DNA from: Streptomyces spirodelae
GTDB taxonomy: Bacteria > Actinomycetota > Actinomycetes > Streptomycetales > Streptomycetaceae
Reading direction: 5' to 3'
Length of the DNA: 64,000 nucleotides
Assembly (NCBI RefSeq): GCF_017676385.1
Contig: NZ_JAFFZN010000004.1
Location: 1 to 64,000 of the forward strand
A model generated the notes under the pieces. That model was not told where the DNA came from. It did not search any database and saw only the letters and a list, made by a program, of their open reading frames with translations. Positions 28,805 through 38,002 of the stretch are shown piece by piece. Every line of letters starts with the position of its first letter. The first letter of the stretch is position 1. A program made the translations under genes and the position numbers.

Positions 28805-30090
28805 CAGGGCCGCGCAGCGAAGCGCAGGTACTCGTCGTGGGAGCCGGGCCGGCCGGAGCCACGGCCGCCTACCACCTCGCCCGCCAGGGGGTGGAGGTGG
28901 CCGTGCTGGAGAAGTCCGGCTTTCCACGGGAGAAGGTCTGCGGGGACGGCCTGACTCCGCGTGCCGTGCGGCACCTCGTACGTATGGGTGTCGACACCTC
29001 CGCTCCCGGGTGGAGCCGCAACCGCGGACTGCGGTTCGTCTCACGCGGGGTGACCCTCGAGGTGGACTGGCCGGAGAGCAACAGCTTTCCGGGCTACGGA
29101 CTGACCCGCACCCGCCACGACTTCGACCAGCTTCTCGCCGAACGGGCCGTCGCCGCCGGTGCCGTACTGTACACGCGGACCAAGGTGACGGCGCCGCTGC
29201 GGGACGCGTCGGGCCGCATCACAGGAGTTCGCGCGGTATGCGGCCCCGACGGGGAGCCACGCGACTTCTCGGCCCCTGTGGTGATCGCCGCCGACGGCGT
29301 CGCGGGACGGCTCGGACTGGCCATGGGCGTCACCCGGCTCGGCAAGCGCCCCGTGGGCACAGCCGTACGCCGCTACTACCGCAGCCCTGCCAAGCACCAG
29401 GACCCCTACCTCGAGTCCTGGCTCGACCTCCGCCGCCCGGACGGCCGCATCCTGCCCGGATACAGCTGGATCTTTCCGCTGGGCGACGGCAGGGTCAATG
29501 TGGGCCTCGGGGTGCTCAACGACTCCCGCACCGGCACCACCGACATCCGCAAGATGCTCGCTCCCTGGCTGGAGCGGACACCGCGGGAATGGGGACTGCG
29601 CGGCGAGGAACACGCCGACGGCCCGCTGCGCGGCGCGGCGCTGCCCATGGGCTTCAACCGGCTCCCGCACCACCGGCAGGGGCTCCTGCTGATCGGCGAC
29701 GCGGGCGGCATGGTCAATCCGTGCAACGGCGAGGGAATCGCCTACGCGATGGAAGCCGGGGAACTCGTGGCAGACCTCGTGCCCCAGGCCCTCAGCCGCC
29801 CCTCGGGCCCCTCACGGGACCAGCTGCTGGAGCGGTACCCCCGCGAGGTCGCCACCCGGCTGGGCCGCTACTACCGGCTGGGCCGTGTCTTCTCCTCCCT
29901 CATGGCGCGCCCGCTGTTCACCTCGCTCGTCACCCAGAACGCCGTGAAATCGCCTCCCGTCATGGCCGCCATGGTGCGGCTGCTGTCGAACCTCTCCGAC
30001 CGCCCGGGGGCCGACGCCGTCGATCACCTGGTGAACACGCTGGTCCGGGTGTTCCCCCGGGACAAGGAACTGGGCGCTCGCCACCGCTGA
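28801..30090 (+). CDS. Geranylgeranyl reductase-family FAD oxidoreductase
   Basis: This 429-residue flavoprotein has the N-terminal dinucleotide motif [13 protein letters not shown] and the family motif [15 protein letters not shown]. The second FAD motif reads [20 protein letters not shown]. These enzymes reduce double bonds of geranylgeranyl chains: ChlP for phytyl, archaeal GGR, and actinobacterial menaquinone reductases. In this operon it could saturate the prenyl donor or the prenylated product, which would decide between tocotrienol-like and tocopherol-like output. Translation is coupled to the UbiE gene by ATGA. The paralogous UbiE-GGR pairing in Streptomyces menaquinone loci is a possible ancestor. 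Confidence 0.9.
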   Translation: MTGPRSEAQVLVVGAGPAGATAAYHLARQGVEVAVLEKSGFPREKVCGDGLTPRAVRHLVRMGVDTSAPGWSRNRGLRFVSRGVTLEVDWPESNSFPGYGLTRTRHDFDQLLAERAVAAGAVLYTRTKVTAPLRDASGRITGVRAVCGPDGEPRDFSAPVVIAADGVAGRLGLAMGVTRLGKRPVGTAVRRYYRSPAKHQDPYLESWLDLRRPDGRILPGYSWIFPLGDGRVNVGLGVLNDSRTGTTDIRKMLAPWLERTPREWGLRGEEHADGPLRGAALPMGFNRLPHHRQGLLLIGDAGGMVNPCNGEGIAYAMEAGELVADLVPQALSRPSGPSRDQLLERYPREVATRLGRYYRLGRVFSSLMARPLFTSLVTQNAVKSPPVMAAMVRLLSNLSDRPGADAVDHLVNTLVRVFPRDKELGARHR

Positions 30091-30159
30091 GCCCGCACGC
30101 TGGGAAACCGAGCAGGATTCAAGAAGCGGGTACTGACGGCCACGCCTAATCTCGGCCGC

Positions 30160-30570
30160 ATGAACATCTCACTCCGCTACTGCCACATCACCGTCGATGA
30201 ACTCGACGAGTCGCTCGCCTTCTACCGCGACGCGCTCGGCCTCGAAGTACGCAACGACATCGCCTCCGGCGCTTTCCGCTGGGTCACCCTCGGCAGCCCC
30301 GCCCAGCCGGACCTCGAAATCGTGCTCTCCCAACCGCACGCCGGTCGTTCCCAGGCCGACGGTGACGCTCTGCAAGAGCTGCTCACCAAGGGTGTGCTGC
30401 CGATGGCTGTCTTCGGCACGGATGATGTCGACGCGGCCTTCGAGCGGGTACGGAAATCCGGCGCCGAGGTACTCCAGGAGCCCGTCGACCAGCCCTGGGG
30501 ACCACGGGACTGTGCCTTCCGCGACCCCTCGGGCAATATGGTGCGGATTCAGCACAGGCCCGAGCAGTAG
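30160..30570 (+). CDS. VOC-family (glyoxalase/bleomycin-resistance fold) protein
   Basis: This 136-residue single VOC domain has the paired beta-alpha-beta modules (HITVDELDESLAFYRDAL and FRDPSGNMVRIQH). Members either are metal enzymes or bind and sequester antibiotics. The ATG at 30160 has no ribosome site; a TAATCT sequence ends 7 nt upstream, so leaderless expression is possible. It lies 28 bp before a UvrA-like gene and is probably in one transcript with it. Confidence 0.85.
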   Translation: MNISLRYCHITVDELDESLAFYRDALGLEVRNDIASGAFRWVTLGSPAQPDLEIVLSQPHAGRSQADGDALQELLTKGVLPMAVFGTDDVDAAFERVRKSGAEVLQEPVDQPWGPRDCAFRDPSGNMVRIQHRPEQ

Positions 30571-30598
30571 AAGACATTCAGCAGAAGACGAGCAGCGC

Positions 30599-33007
30599 AT
30601 GAATACGGATAACGGGGCGGACACGGAGTCGCCTTCGCCGCACATTGCCGACACCCACGAGCTGATTCGCGTGTACGGCGCGCGGGAGAACAACCTCAAG
30701 GACATCAGCATCGAGATTCCGAAGCGCCGGCTGACGGTGTTCACCGGCGTCTCCGGCTCGGGCAAGAGCTCCCTGGTCTTCAGCACCATCGCCGCTGAGT
30801 CGCAGCGACTGATCAACGAGACCTACAGCACCTTCGTCCAAGGCTTCATGCCGACGACGGCGCGGCCCGAGGTCGACGTGCTCGAGGGGCTGACGAGTGC
30901 GATCGTCGTGGACCAGCAGCGGATGGGGGCCGACCCGCGCTCCACCGTCGGCACGGCCACCGACGCCAACGCGATGCTCCGCATCCTCTTCAGCCGGCTC
31001 GGGCAGCCGCACATCGGCCCGCCCAGCGCGTACGCCTTCAACGTCCCCTCGGTACGGGCCAGCGGGGCGATCACCGTCGAGCGGGGCGCCAAGAAGGCGG
31101 TGAAGGCGACCTTCACCCGGACCGGGGGCATGTGCACCCGCTGCGAGGGCCGGGGCACGGTCTCCGACATCGACCTCACGCAGCTCTACGACGACTCCAA
31201 GTCGCTCGCCGAAGGCGCGTTCACCATCCCCGGCTGGAAGTCGGACAGCTTCTTCACCGTGCGGGTCTACGCCGACTCCGGCCTGCTCGACCCGCACAAG
31301 CCGATCCGCGAGTTCACCGAGCGGGAGATGCACGACTTCCTGTACCGGGAGCCGACCAAGGTGAAGGTCGAGGGCGTCAACCTCACCTTCGAGGGGCTGA
31401 TCCCCAAGGTCCACAAGTCGTTCCTCTCCAAGGACAAGGAGGCGATGCAGCCGCACATCAGGGCGTTCGTGGAGCGGGCCGTCACCTTCACCACCTGCCC
31501 CGAGTGCGACGGCACCCGGCTCAGCGAGGCCGCCAGGTCCTCGAAGATCGACGGGATCAGCATCGCCGATGCCTGCTCGATGCAGATCAGCGACCTGGCC
31601 GAATGGGTCCGCAAGGTCGCCGAGCCCTCGGTGGCGCCGCTGCTCACCACGTTGCGGCAGACCCTCGACTCGTTCGTCGAGATCGGGCTCGGCTACCTCT
31701 CACTGGACCGGCCTTCGGGCACGCTCTCGGGCGGTGAGGCCCAGCGCGTCAAGATGATCCGCCACCTGGGGTCCTCGCTCACCGATGTCACCTATGTCTT
31801 CGACGAACCCACCATCGGCCTGCACCCGCACGACATCCAGCGGATGAACGACCTGCTGCTGCGGCTGCGGAACAAGGGCAACACGGTGCTGGTCGTGGAG
31901 CACAAGCCGGAGGTCATCGCCATCGCCGACCATGTGGTCGACCTCGGCCCCGGCGCCGGTACGGCAGGCGGCAGCGTCTGCTACGAGGGCACCGTCGAGG
32001 GGCTGCGGGCCGCCGGCACCGTCACCGGCCGCCACGTCGACGACCGCGCAGCGCTCAAGGAGACGGTACGCAAGCCGACCGGCACGCTGGAGATCCGCGG
32101 CGCGACGGCGAACAACCTGCGTGACGTGGACGTCGACATCCCGCTCGGGGTGCTCGTCGCCGTCACCGGTGTCGCCGGCTCCGGTAAGAGCTCGCTGATG
32201 CACGGGTCGCTGGTCAAAGACCCGAAAGCCGCGGAAGCGGGTGTGGTGGCGATCGACCAGAGCCCGATCCGCGGCTCGCGGCGGAGCAACCCGGCCACCT
32301 ACACCGGGCTGCTCGACCCGATCCGCAAGGCTTTCGCGAAGGCCAACGGCGTCAAGCCGGGGCTGTTCAGCGCCAACTCCGAGGGCGCCTGCCCCACCTG
32401 CAACGGCACCGGCGTCATCTACACGGATCTGGCGATGATGGCCGGGACCGCCGCCACCTGCGAGGACTGCGAGGGGAAGCGGTTCCAGCCGGCGGTGCTG
32501 GAACTCCGCCTCGGCGGCCGCGACATCAGCGAGGTGCTCGCGATGCCGGTGACCGAGGCCGAGGCGTTCTTCTCCGTCTCCGGCGAAGCGCGGACACCGG
32601 CGGCCCACAAGATCCTGCAGCGGCTCGCCGACGTCGGGCTCGGCTACCTCACCCTCGGCCAGCCGCTCACCACGCTGTCCGGCGGCGAGCGCCAGCGCCT
32701 CAAGCTGGCCACGCATATGGCGGAGAAGGGCGGCGTCTACATCCTCGACGAGCCGACCACCGGCCTTCACCTCGCCGACGTCGAGCAGCTGCTCGCCCTG
32801 CTCGACCGGCTGGTCGACTCCGGCAAGACGGTCATCGTCATCGAACACCACCAGGCGGTGATGGCCCACGCCGACTGGATCGTCGACCTCGGCCCAGGCG
32901 CCGGCCACGACGGCGGCCGGGTCGTCTTCGAGGGCACACCCACCGACCTTGTCGCCGCCCGCTCCACCCTGACCGGGGAGCACCTGGCGGCCTACGTCGG
33001 CGCCTGA
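30599..33007 (+). CDS. UvrA-like tandem ABC ATPase of the drug-resistance class
   Basis: The 802-residue protein has two ABC ATPase units: Walker [11 protein letters not shown] and [10 protein letters not shown], signatures LSGGEAQR and LSGGERQR, Walker [12 protein letters not shown] and [11 protein letters not shown]. Zinc-binding CxxC sets ([24 protein letters not shown]) are present. It is about 140 residues shorter than housekeeping UvrA, in line with class II UvrA proteins such as DrrC of the daunorubicin producer, which protect DNA from bound drugs. It probably acts in self-resistance or DNA damage tolerance. ATG at 30599 follows a weak GACGAG site. Confidence 0.88.
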   Translation: MNTDNGADTESPSPHIADTHELIRVYGARENNLKDISIEIPKRRLTVFTGVSGSGKSSLVFSTIAAESQRLINETYSTFVQGFMPTTARPEVDVLEGLTSAIVVDQQRMGADPRSTVGTATDANAMLRILFSRLGQPHIGPPSAYAFNVPSVRASGAITVERGAKKAVKATFTRTGGMCTRCEGRGTVSDIDLTQLYDDSKSLAEGAFTIPGWKSDSFFTVRVYADSGLLDPHKPIREFTEREMHDFLYREPTKVKVEGVNLTFEGLIPKVHKSFLSKDKEAMQPHIRAFVERAVTFTTCPECDGTRLSEAARSSKIDGISIADACSMQISDLAEWVRKVAEPSVAPLLTTLRQTLDSFVEIGLGYLSLDRPSGTLSGGEAQRVKMIRHLGSSLTDVTYVFDEPTIGLHPHDIQRMNDLLLRLRNKGNTVLVVEHKPEVIAIADHVVDLGPGAGTAGGSVCYEGTVEGLRAAGTVTGRHVDDRAALKETVRKPTGTLEIRGATANNLRDVDVDIPLGVLVAVTGVAGSGKSSLMHGSLVKDPKAAEAGVVAIDQSPIRGSRRSNPATYTGLLDPIRKAFAKANGVKPGLFSANSEGACPTCNGTGVIYTDLAMMAGTAATCEDCEGKRFQPAVLELRLGGRDISEVLAMPVTEAEAFFSVSGEARTPAAHKILQRLADVGLGYLTLGQPLTTLSGGERQRLKLATHMAEKGGVYILDEPTTGLHLADVEQLLALLDRLVDSGKTVIVIEHHQAVMAHADWIVDLGPGAGHDGGRVVFEGTPTDLVAARSTLTGEHLAAYVGA

Positions 33008-33115
33008 CCCGCGCCCGGGCAGGCTCAGCCCCGCTCCGCGCCGTACAGCGCGGAGCGGGTGCGTGTCGCGTGGATGGCGTCCGGTACGGCCCACAGAGGG
33101 CCCGCCAACTGGCCG

Positions 33116-33208
33116 TTGTCGCATTCGACTTGATCGAGTAGAGTCGCCGCCGTGAACACCGGACAGGCGCTACGCCACGCACGGATCGGCGATCCGGTGG
33201 AGGGCTGA
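33116..33208 (+). promoter_or_regulatory. Candidate promoter with possible leaderless 18-codon frame
   Basis: TTGTCG (33116-33121) and TAGAGT (33139-33144) are 17 bp apart. The predicted start of transcription falls next to a GTG at 33152 that opens an 18-codon frame (MNTGQALRHARIGDPVEG) ending at 33208. The next gene starts 110 bp later. The small frame may be a leader or chance. Confidence 0.35.
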
Positions 33209-33317
33209 TCGCTCAGTGGGTGCGGCAGAGGCACCCACCCGGTTCGGCACGCGGACCTCCCAGTGCTCGTGCACCACGAGTCCCTTCTCCGTGTCGAGCC
33301 GCAGCGAGGTCAACCAC

Positions 33318-33692
33318 ATGACAGTCACGTTCAACCACACCATCATCGCCTCGAAGGACCGCAACGAGTCCGCCGCCTTCTTCCGCGAACTGCTGGAACT
33401 GCCGGAAGCGCCGTCCTGGGGCCCGTTCACCAACATCCAGCTCACCGACGGCGTGCTGATCCAGTTCGCCGAGCCGCCGGTGGAGATCCAGATGCAGCAC
33501 TACGCCTTCCTGATCGATGACGAACTGTTCGACCGGGCGTATCAGCGGCTGTGCGACCAGGGCATCGAACACTGGGCCGACCCGCAGATGCGGCGCCCCG
33601 GCGAGATCAACAACGAACACGGCGGCAGGGGTGTCTACTTCAAGGACCCGGCCGGCCACGCGATGGAGCTGATCACCCGCCCGTACCTGTAA
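33318..33692 (+). CDS. VOC-family protein
   Basis: This 124-residue VOC domain (FNHTIIASKDRNESAAFFREL, then GRGVYFKDPAGHAMELITRP) has His and Glu at the usual metal positions. It could be a small dioxygenase, glyoxalase-like enzyme or antibiotic-binding protein; the sequence does not decide. ATG at 33318 with GAGGT upstream. It stands alone. Confidence 0.85.
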   Translation: MTVTFNHTIIASKDRNESAAFFRELLELPEAPSWGPFTNIQLTDGVLIQFAEPPVEIQMQHYAFLIDDELFDRAYQRLCDQGIEHWADPQMRRPGEINNEHGGRGVYFKDPAGHAMELITRPYL

Positions 33693-34049
33693 CCGCGGAC
33701 AGCCTGGTCGGGCGCGACGGCACCCGACCAGGCCAGCGGCCGGGACGACCACCGTCCGAACGGCGAGGTGGCGCGACGGCAGGACGGCGAGTCAGCGAGG
33801 ACGGCGGACGCGCGGGCCGGTTCCGCCGCGGGGCGCGCCGCCGCGGAGCAGCCCGCGCTGGGTGACTTCGCCGCGAAGCTCCCACTCGTCCTCGGCTGAC
33901 GACCGGCAAGCGCTGCCGCTGCTGCTCGGGTGAACCGCCCTCCTCGGGGAGGTAGCCCTGGAACGCGGAGGTGACGGAGCCGACGGGGAGGGGGAACAGC
34001 TGCCTCGTGTCCGCGTACGCGCCAGCGTTTCCCGAGCGAGGAGCGACCC
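33693..34049. other. Gene-free stretch
   Basis: This 357-bp stretch lies between the VOC gene and the hemerythrin-like gene. The frames across it are Arg-rich and lack family features, and I see no repeat or hairpin of note. The promoter of the downstream gene should lie in the last 100 bp. Confidence 0.5.
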
Positions 34050-34625
34050 GTGAATCAGGCAGGGCCGAACCGTGACGAGACCGCCCAGCTGCCGCCTGAC
34101 GATGTTGTCGAGGTGCTGCTGAGACAGCACGCCAGAATCCGGGAGCTGTTCGACGCGGTACGCGACGGGACCGTCGACGGGCGCAGGGCGAGCTTCCTCG
34201 AACTCCGTGCCCTGCTGGCCGTCCATGAGACCGCCGAGGAAATGATCGTGCGCCCCACGGTGAAGCACATCGGCGGCGAGGAGGAGGCCGCCGCCCGCAA
34301 CAGGGAGGAGAAGGAGGCCAGCACGGTTCTGGCCCGCCTGGAGAAGCTGGAGTTCGGCAGCGAGCAGTTCACCTCGGCGCTCGCCGGCTTCGAGCAGTCG
34401 GTGAAGGAACATGCCGCCCGCGAGGAGCGCGAGGAGTTCTCCTCGCTGCGCCGCCTGTGCACCCCGGAAGAGCTGCGCAGGATGGGGCGGCGGCTCCTGG
34501 CCGTCGAGAGAGCCGCGCCCACCCACCCGCACCCTGCCACCGCTGGTTCTCCGGCCGCCCAGTGGACCCTCGGTCCTTTCGCCGCACTCCTCGACCGCGT
34601 CCGCGACGCCATCCGGGCGAGCTGA
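34050..34625 (+). CDS. Hemerythrin HHE cation-binding domain protein
   Basis: This 191-residue four-helix-bundle protein has the HHE pattern: DVVEVLLRQHARIRELFD, LRALLAVHETAEEMIVRP, and FEQSVKEHAAREEREEF supply the His and Glu ligands of a di-iron centre. Such proteins bind O2 or NO or sense iron; no partner is nearby. GTG at 34050 with GAGGAG 6 nt upstream. The C-terminal 45 residues are Pro/Thr-rich. The stop codon lies in the first copy of a 16-bp tandem repeat. Confidence 0.88.
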   Translation: MNQAGPNRDETAQLPPDDVVEVLLRQHARIRELFDAVRDGTVDGRRASFLELRALLAVHETAEEMIVRPTVKHIGGEEEAAARNREEKEASTVLARLEKLEFGSEQFTSALAGFEQSVKEHAAREEREEFSSLRRLCTPEELRRMGRRLLAVERAAPTHPHPATAGSPAAQWTLGPFAALLDRVRDAIRAS

Positions 34626-34666
34626 CGAACTGCCGAGCTGACGGACTGCCGAGCTGACGGACTGAC
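34619..34666. repeat. Three tandem 16-bp copies over the hemerythrin gene stop
   Basis: GAGCTGACGAACTGCC (34619-34634) is followed by two near-identical copies (34635-34650 and 34651-34666). The first copy contains the stop codon. It looks like slippage amplification, with no visible function. Confidence 0.8.
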
Positions 34667-34811
34667 GTGGCCGAACGCGGCTGCCACGCGCTTCCTTAGC
34701 CGACACGGGTGAAACCCGGCTCCCGTACGAGTGACCGCCACCGCGCTACGGGCCGATCGCCTTGAGCATGGAAATGGAAGGTACGACCGGGATGGCAGGA
34801 GGCGTGCACAT

Positions 34812-35276
34812 ATGCCCCTTCATATGCCATCCTCGGGACACCCCCTTCGCGTGCCGGTCACGGGATGCCGTCCCCGGCGGGCAGGCTGCTTCCACGCGGC
34901 GGCCGCGACCATGGCGGCTGCGCTCACTCTGCTGCTCACCCTGTTCGCACTCGGCGGCGCCGAACTGTCCGTCGAGGAGGCAGGGTGCGTCGACGGCGGG
35001 GCCTCCCTCACAGCCGCCGCCACCCTGCCTTGCCCGCAGGTGTCCGTCGACGAACCGGAACATGGCCGGCACCCTGGCCACGACCCTTCCTCCGCCCAGG
35101 CGTTCCTGGTGGCGACCGCCACCCATCGGCCGCACTGTCACTCGTCTCTGCCTGTGACCGACTCTCCGGCAGTCAGTGGTCTGCTGCCCGCCGAGGCCGC
35201 TCCCACCGACTCGGCTCCACGCGTCACGGTCGACTGCCATCCACGCGTGGCCCAGCGGCAGATCCTGCGCTGCTGA
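34812..35276 (+). CDS. Hypothetical membrane-anchored or secreted Cys/His-rich protein
   Basis: This 154-residue protein has one hydrophobic helix (about residues 36-54) after a basic N-terminus, then an Ala/Pro/His/Cys-rich region and a short end HPRVAQRQILRC. The layout recalls small Streptomyces proteins of the DUF6153 kind, which end in a similar LQxxR motif, but the match is weak. The five or so Cys and His residues could bind metal. ATG at 34812 with GGAGG 9 nt upstream. Confidence 0.5.
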   Translation: MPLHMPSSGHPLRVPVTGCRPRRAGCFHAAAATMAAALTLLLTLFALGGAELSVEEAGCVDGGASLTAAATLPCPQVSVDEPEHGRHPGHDPSSAQAFLVATATHRPHCHSSLPVTDSPAVSGLLPAEAAPTDSAPRVTVDCHPRVAQRQILRC

Positions 35277-35412
35277 TCGGACCCGCCTGCCCGGAAAACC
35301 CGTGACGAGCGCGACGACCGCCTCCGGTGAGGCGGCCGCGTCCAGCGCGACGATCGCGGGTGTCCCGGCCGGCTGCTGCTGCTCCGATCCTTCACCCTGC
35401 CGTAGGAGAGCC

Positions 35413-35604
35413 ATGCCTACCGACCCCTTCCGGGCCATCGCTGCCCTGGCACGTGCCGAAGCCGTCCGCACCACGACCCCGGTCCCGCCCGAGCCGCGCA
35501 CCTCCTCCGAAACCGCCGAGCCCGAAAAGCCCGAGGTGCCCGACCGTCGCCGCACGGGCTGGCGCGAGATCGCCCGCCGTATCCGCCGCCCCAGGTCGAG
35601 CTGA
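35413..35604 (+). CDS. Small hypothetical protein
   Basis: This 63-residue protein (MPTDPFRAIAALARAEAVR at the start) has a Pro/Glu middle and a basic end RRTGWREIARRIRRP. It has no membrane helix. TAGGAG stands 5 nt before the ATG, and codon use is typical for the window. I recall similar short DPFRA-type proteins in Streptomyces but no function. It may share a transcript with the gene 136 bp upstream. Confidence 0.5.
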   Translation: MPTDPFRAIAALARAEAVRTTTPVPPEPRTSSETAEPEKPEVPDRRRTGWREIARRIRRPRSS

Positions 35605-35873
35605 CACATCGGCCACGGCCACTGAGGGCGGTCACCGCAGCTCCGGCGACCACGGTCGCTGTCTCCTCAGTCCCCCCAACTTCCCCTCCAGAGCGGCTCC
35701 TCCAGACTCGCTGCGTCATGTTTCGCACTCCCGGCTCATTGCTCTCACCTACGGCATCGGCGTCGCCGTGGGTGTCCCGTCTGCTGAGCCGGCGCCGACG
35801 CACCACTGAGCGACCGCCGCCGGCCCCGTCGGCCTCTCCGGCACCCTCGGGGTCGGCGGTCCAGCGGCGGTGA

Positions 35874-36059
35874 GGGAACGGGGGAGGGGCCACGCCGTAT
35901 CTCCCGCCGCGCTACTACGCCGACCGGCACCGCCACCCGGCTCCGCTGCCCGCGCGCCCTTCGTGGTGCTACGGCGCGGCCGGCACCGCTCTCGCGCTCC
36001 ACGCCTACGCGACCGACACCGCCGCCAGCGGCTGGGACACCCTGCTCCTGCTCAACTGA
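35874..36059 (+). pseudogene. Relic of a lanthionine synthetase C-like (LanC) gene
   Basis: One frame from 35895 to the stop at 36057 reads PSWCYGAAGTALALHAYATD and then GWDTLLLLN. W-C-Y-G is the zinc-ligand motif of LanC cyclases, and GAAGTALALHA with GWD and a LLL end is the usual LanC C-terminus. The two pieces are normally tens of residues apart, so an internal deletion has fused them. An in-frame TGA at 35871 and the lack of a start confirm decay. The rest of 35605-36305 shows no other gene. Confidence 0.55.
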
Positions 36060-36181
36060 CCGATACGGGAGCCGGTGTGCGGGCCGGACCGCTGTGAAGA
36101 ACACACCATTCCGGGGGTTTGCCGAACGAGCCGTTGACGCGGCGGTGGGCCCGGCGGCCGGGGAAGCCCGACATGACCGCC

Positions 36182-36208
36182 TTGCGGCAGAGCGAATCCC
36201 GGTATAGT
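36182..36208 (+). promoter_or_regulatory. Possible promoter of the fatty-acid oxidation operon
   Basis: A TATAGT at 36203-36208 in an otherwise GC-rich area makes a good -10 element. TTGCGG at 36182-36187 is only 15 bp away, so the -35 is uncertain. The A/T-rich stretch that follows is followed by the first gene 98 bp downstream. Confidence 0.35.
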
Positions 36209-36305
36209 AGGACATTTTGCTGAAGTGTGGCTGTCGTGCTGCATTGGCCTCCGCACGCCGGGACCGGCACCCCGGTCACCGTCAGCACTGCGGGAAGGGA
36301 CCCCC

Positions 36306-37910
36306 ATGCGCACAGTCCGGGAATCCGCCCTGGATGTTCTCAGAACACGCGGCATGACCACGGTGTTCGGCAACCCCGGCTCGACAGAGCTGCCTTTCCT
36401 CAAGCACTTCCCCGACGACTTCCGGTACGTCCTCGGCCTCCAGGAGGCCGTGGTCGTCGGCATGGCGGACGGCTACGCGCTCGCCTCCGGCACCACGGCC
36501 CTCGTCAACCTGCACACCGGCCCGGGCACCGGAAACGCGATGGGCGCCCTCCTCAACGCTCGCGCCAACCGCACCCCGATGGTCGTCACCGCGGGCCAGC
36601 AGGTGCGCGCGATGCTCACCATGGAGGCCCTGCTCTCCAACCCGCAGCCCGCGCTCCTGCCGCAGCCGGCCGTCAAATGGGCGTACGAGCCGCCCCGTCC
36701 GGCCGATGTGCCGCCGGCCCTGGCCCGCGCCGTCCAGCTTGCCGAAACCCCGCCGCACGGCCCGGTGTTCCTCTCGCTGCCGATGGACGACTTCGACGCC
36801 ACGGTCACGGAGGAGGAGGACCAGGCCGCACAGGTGACCGCGGCGCGCAGGATCGAGCACGCCGCGGCGCCGCGGCCGGAGACCGTCAGGTCGCTCGCCG
36901 ACCGCATCAAGCGGGCAGGCTCCGCCGCTCTGGTCGTCGGCGACGACGTGGACGCGTCCGGCGCCTGGGAGGCCGTCCTCCGCCTCGCCGAGCGCGGCGG
37001 ACTCCCGGTGTGGGCAGCGCCTGCCTCGGCCCGCGTCTCCTTCCCCCGCACCCACCCGCTCCACCGGGGCGAACTGCCGCCCGCCATCGGCCCGCTGACC
37101 AGGGCGCTCGACGGTCACGACCTGGTCGTGGTGGTCGGGGCGCAGGTCTTCCGCTACTACCCCTACGTGCCGGGCCCCTACCTGCCCGGGGGCACCGAAC
37201 TCGTCCTCGTCACAAGGGACGCCGAGGAGGCCGCCAAGGCCCCCGTCGGCAACGCGGTCGTCGCCGACCTCGGGGTGACGGCCCAGGCGCTCGCCGACCA
37301 CTTTCCCGCCTGCGACCCCGCCCCCGTACCGGACCGGCCAACCAAGGCACCACAGACGGCCGACGGGCCCCTGCCGCCCGGCACCGCGCTGGCCGCAGTG
37401 GTGGCAGGTGCTCCGGCGAACACGCTGTGGGTGAACGAGTCGCCCTCCAACGTCCCGCAGTTCCACGAGGCGGCACGGATCAGCGCCCCCGGCTCCTACC
37501 TCTTCTCCGCGGGCGGCGGGCTCGGTTTCGGGGCCGCCGCCGCGGTCGGTGCGCAACTCGGCGCTCCCGACCGGCCGGTCGTCGCCGTGCTGGGGGACGG
37601 CTCGGTCCACTACGCCGTGCAGGCGCTGTGGACCGCGGCCGCATACCGGGTGCCCGTCACCTTCGTGGTGCTCAGCAACGCCCGCTACGCGATCCTGCAG
37701 TGGTTCGCACAGCTCGAACACGCGCAAGGCGCCCCGGGGCTGGACATCCCCGGACTCGACATCCCCACGGTCGCCGCCGGATACGGCGTGCGCTCGTTCC
37801 GCGCAGCGGGTGCGGGAGAGCTCACCAAGCTCGTACGGGACGCCACGGGCGGGCGCGAAGGCCCCGTACTGATCGACGTACCGGTCACCACGGAGCTCCC
37901 GTCGCTGTGA
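36306..37910 (+). CDS. Benzoylformate decarboxylase-like ThDP 2-oxoacid decarboxylase
   Basis: The 534-residue protein aligns from end to end with Pseudomonas benzoylformate decarboxylase. It keeps GNPGS with Ser26, the cofactor-activating Glu47 (GLQEAVV), His70 (NLHTGPGTGNAMGAL) and the ThDP motif GDGSVHYAVQALW. Two active-site positions differ. The catalytic His281 is Tyr285 (FRYYPY), and Ala460 of the Pseudomonas enzyme is Ile in YAILQWF. As I recall, Ile at that site favours aliphatic 2-oxo acids, so long-chain or aliphatic substrates are more likely than benzoylformate. GGAAGGGA precedes the ATG. First gene of a six-gene operon. Confidence 0.85.
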   Translation: MRTVRESALDVLRTRGMTTVFGNPGSTELPFLKHFPDDFRYVLGLQEAVVVGMADGYALASGTTALVNLHTGPGTGNAMGALLNARANRTPMVVTAGQQVRAMLTMEALLSNPQPALLPQPAVKWAYEPPRPADVPPALARAVQLAETPPHGPVFLSLPMDDFDATVTEEEDQAAQVTAARRIEHAAAPRPETVRSLADRIKRAGSAALVVGDDVDASGAWEAVLRLAERGGLPVWAAPASARVSFPRTHPLHRGELPPAIGPLTRALDGHDLVVVVGAQVFRYYPYVPGPYLPGGTELVLVTRDAEEAAKAPVGNAVVADLGVTAQALADHFPACDPAPVPDRPTKAPQTADGPLPPGTALAAVVAGAPANTLWVNESPSNVPQFHEAARISAPGSYLFSAGGGLGFGAAAAVGAQLGAPDRPVVAVLGDGSVHYAVQALWTAAAYRVPVTFVVLSNARYAILQWFAQLEHAQGAPGLDIPGLDIPTVAAGYGVRSFRAAGAGELTKLVRDATGGREGPVLIDVPVTTELPSL

Positions 37911-38002
37911 AGTACCCGCGGCCATCGACCGCGACCCGCGACCGCGCCCCAGCACCTCCCAACGCCACACCCCCGCACCGCCGCACGAACCCTGGAGGGC
38001 CG

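Noticed and set aside
26818..30090. Reading the HPPD, UbiE and GGR genes as menaquinone or tyrosine-degradation genes
   Set aside because: UbiE and GGR pairs occur in menaquinone loci. Here they follow HPPD and face a UbiA and tocopherol-type cyclase operon, and no homogentisate dioxygenase or other menaquinone gene is present.
36227..38002. An open frame continuous with the GlcD-type gene, which would make a protein of over 1000 residues
   Set aside because: The extra 590 residues are Arg/Pro-rich shadow translation of the decarboxylase gene in another frame. A GGAGGG site and ATG at 38003 mark the real start.
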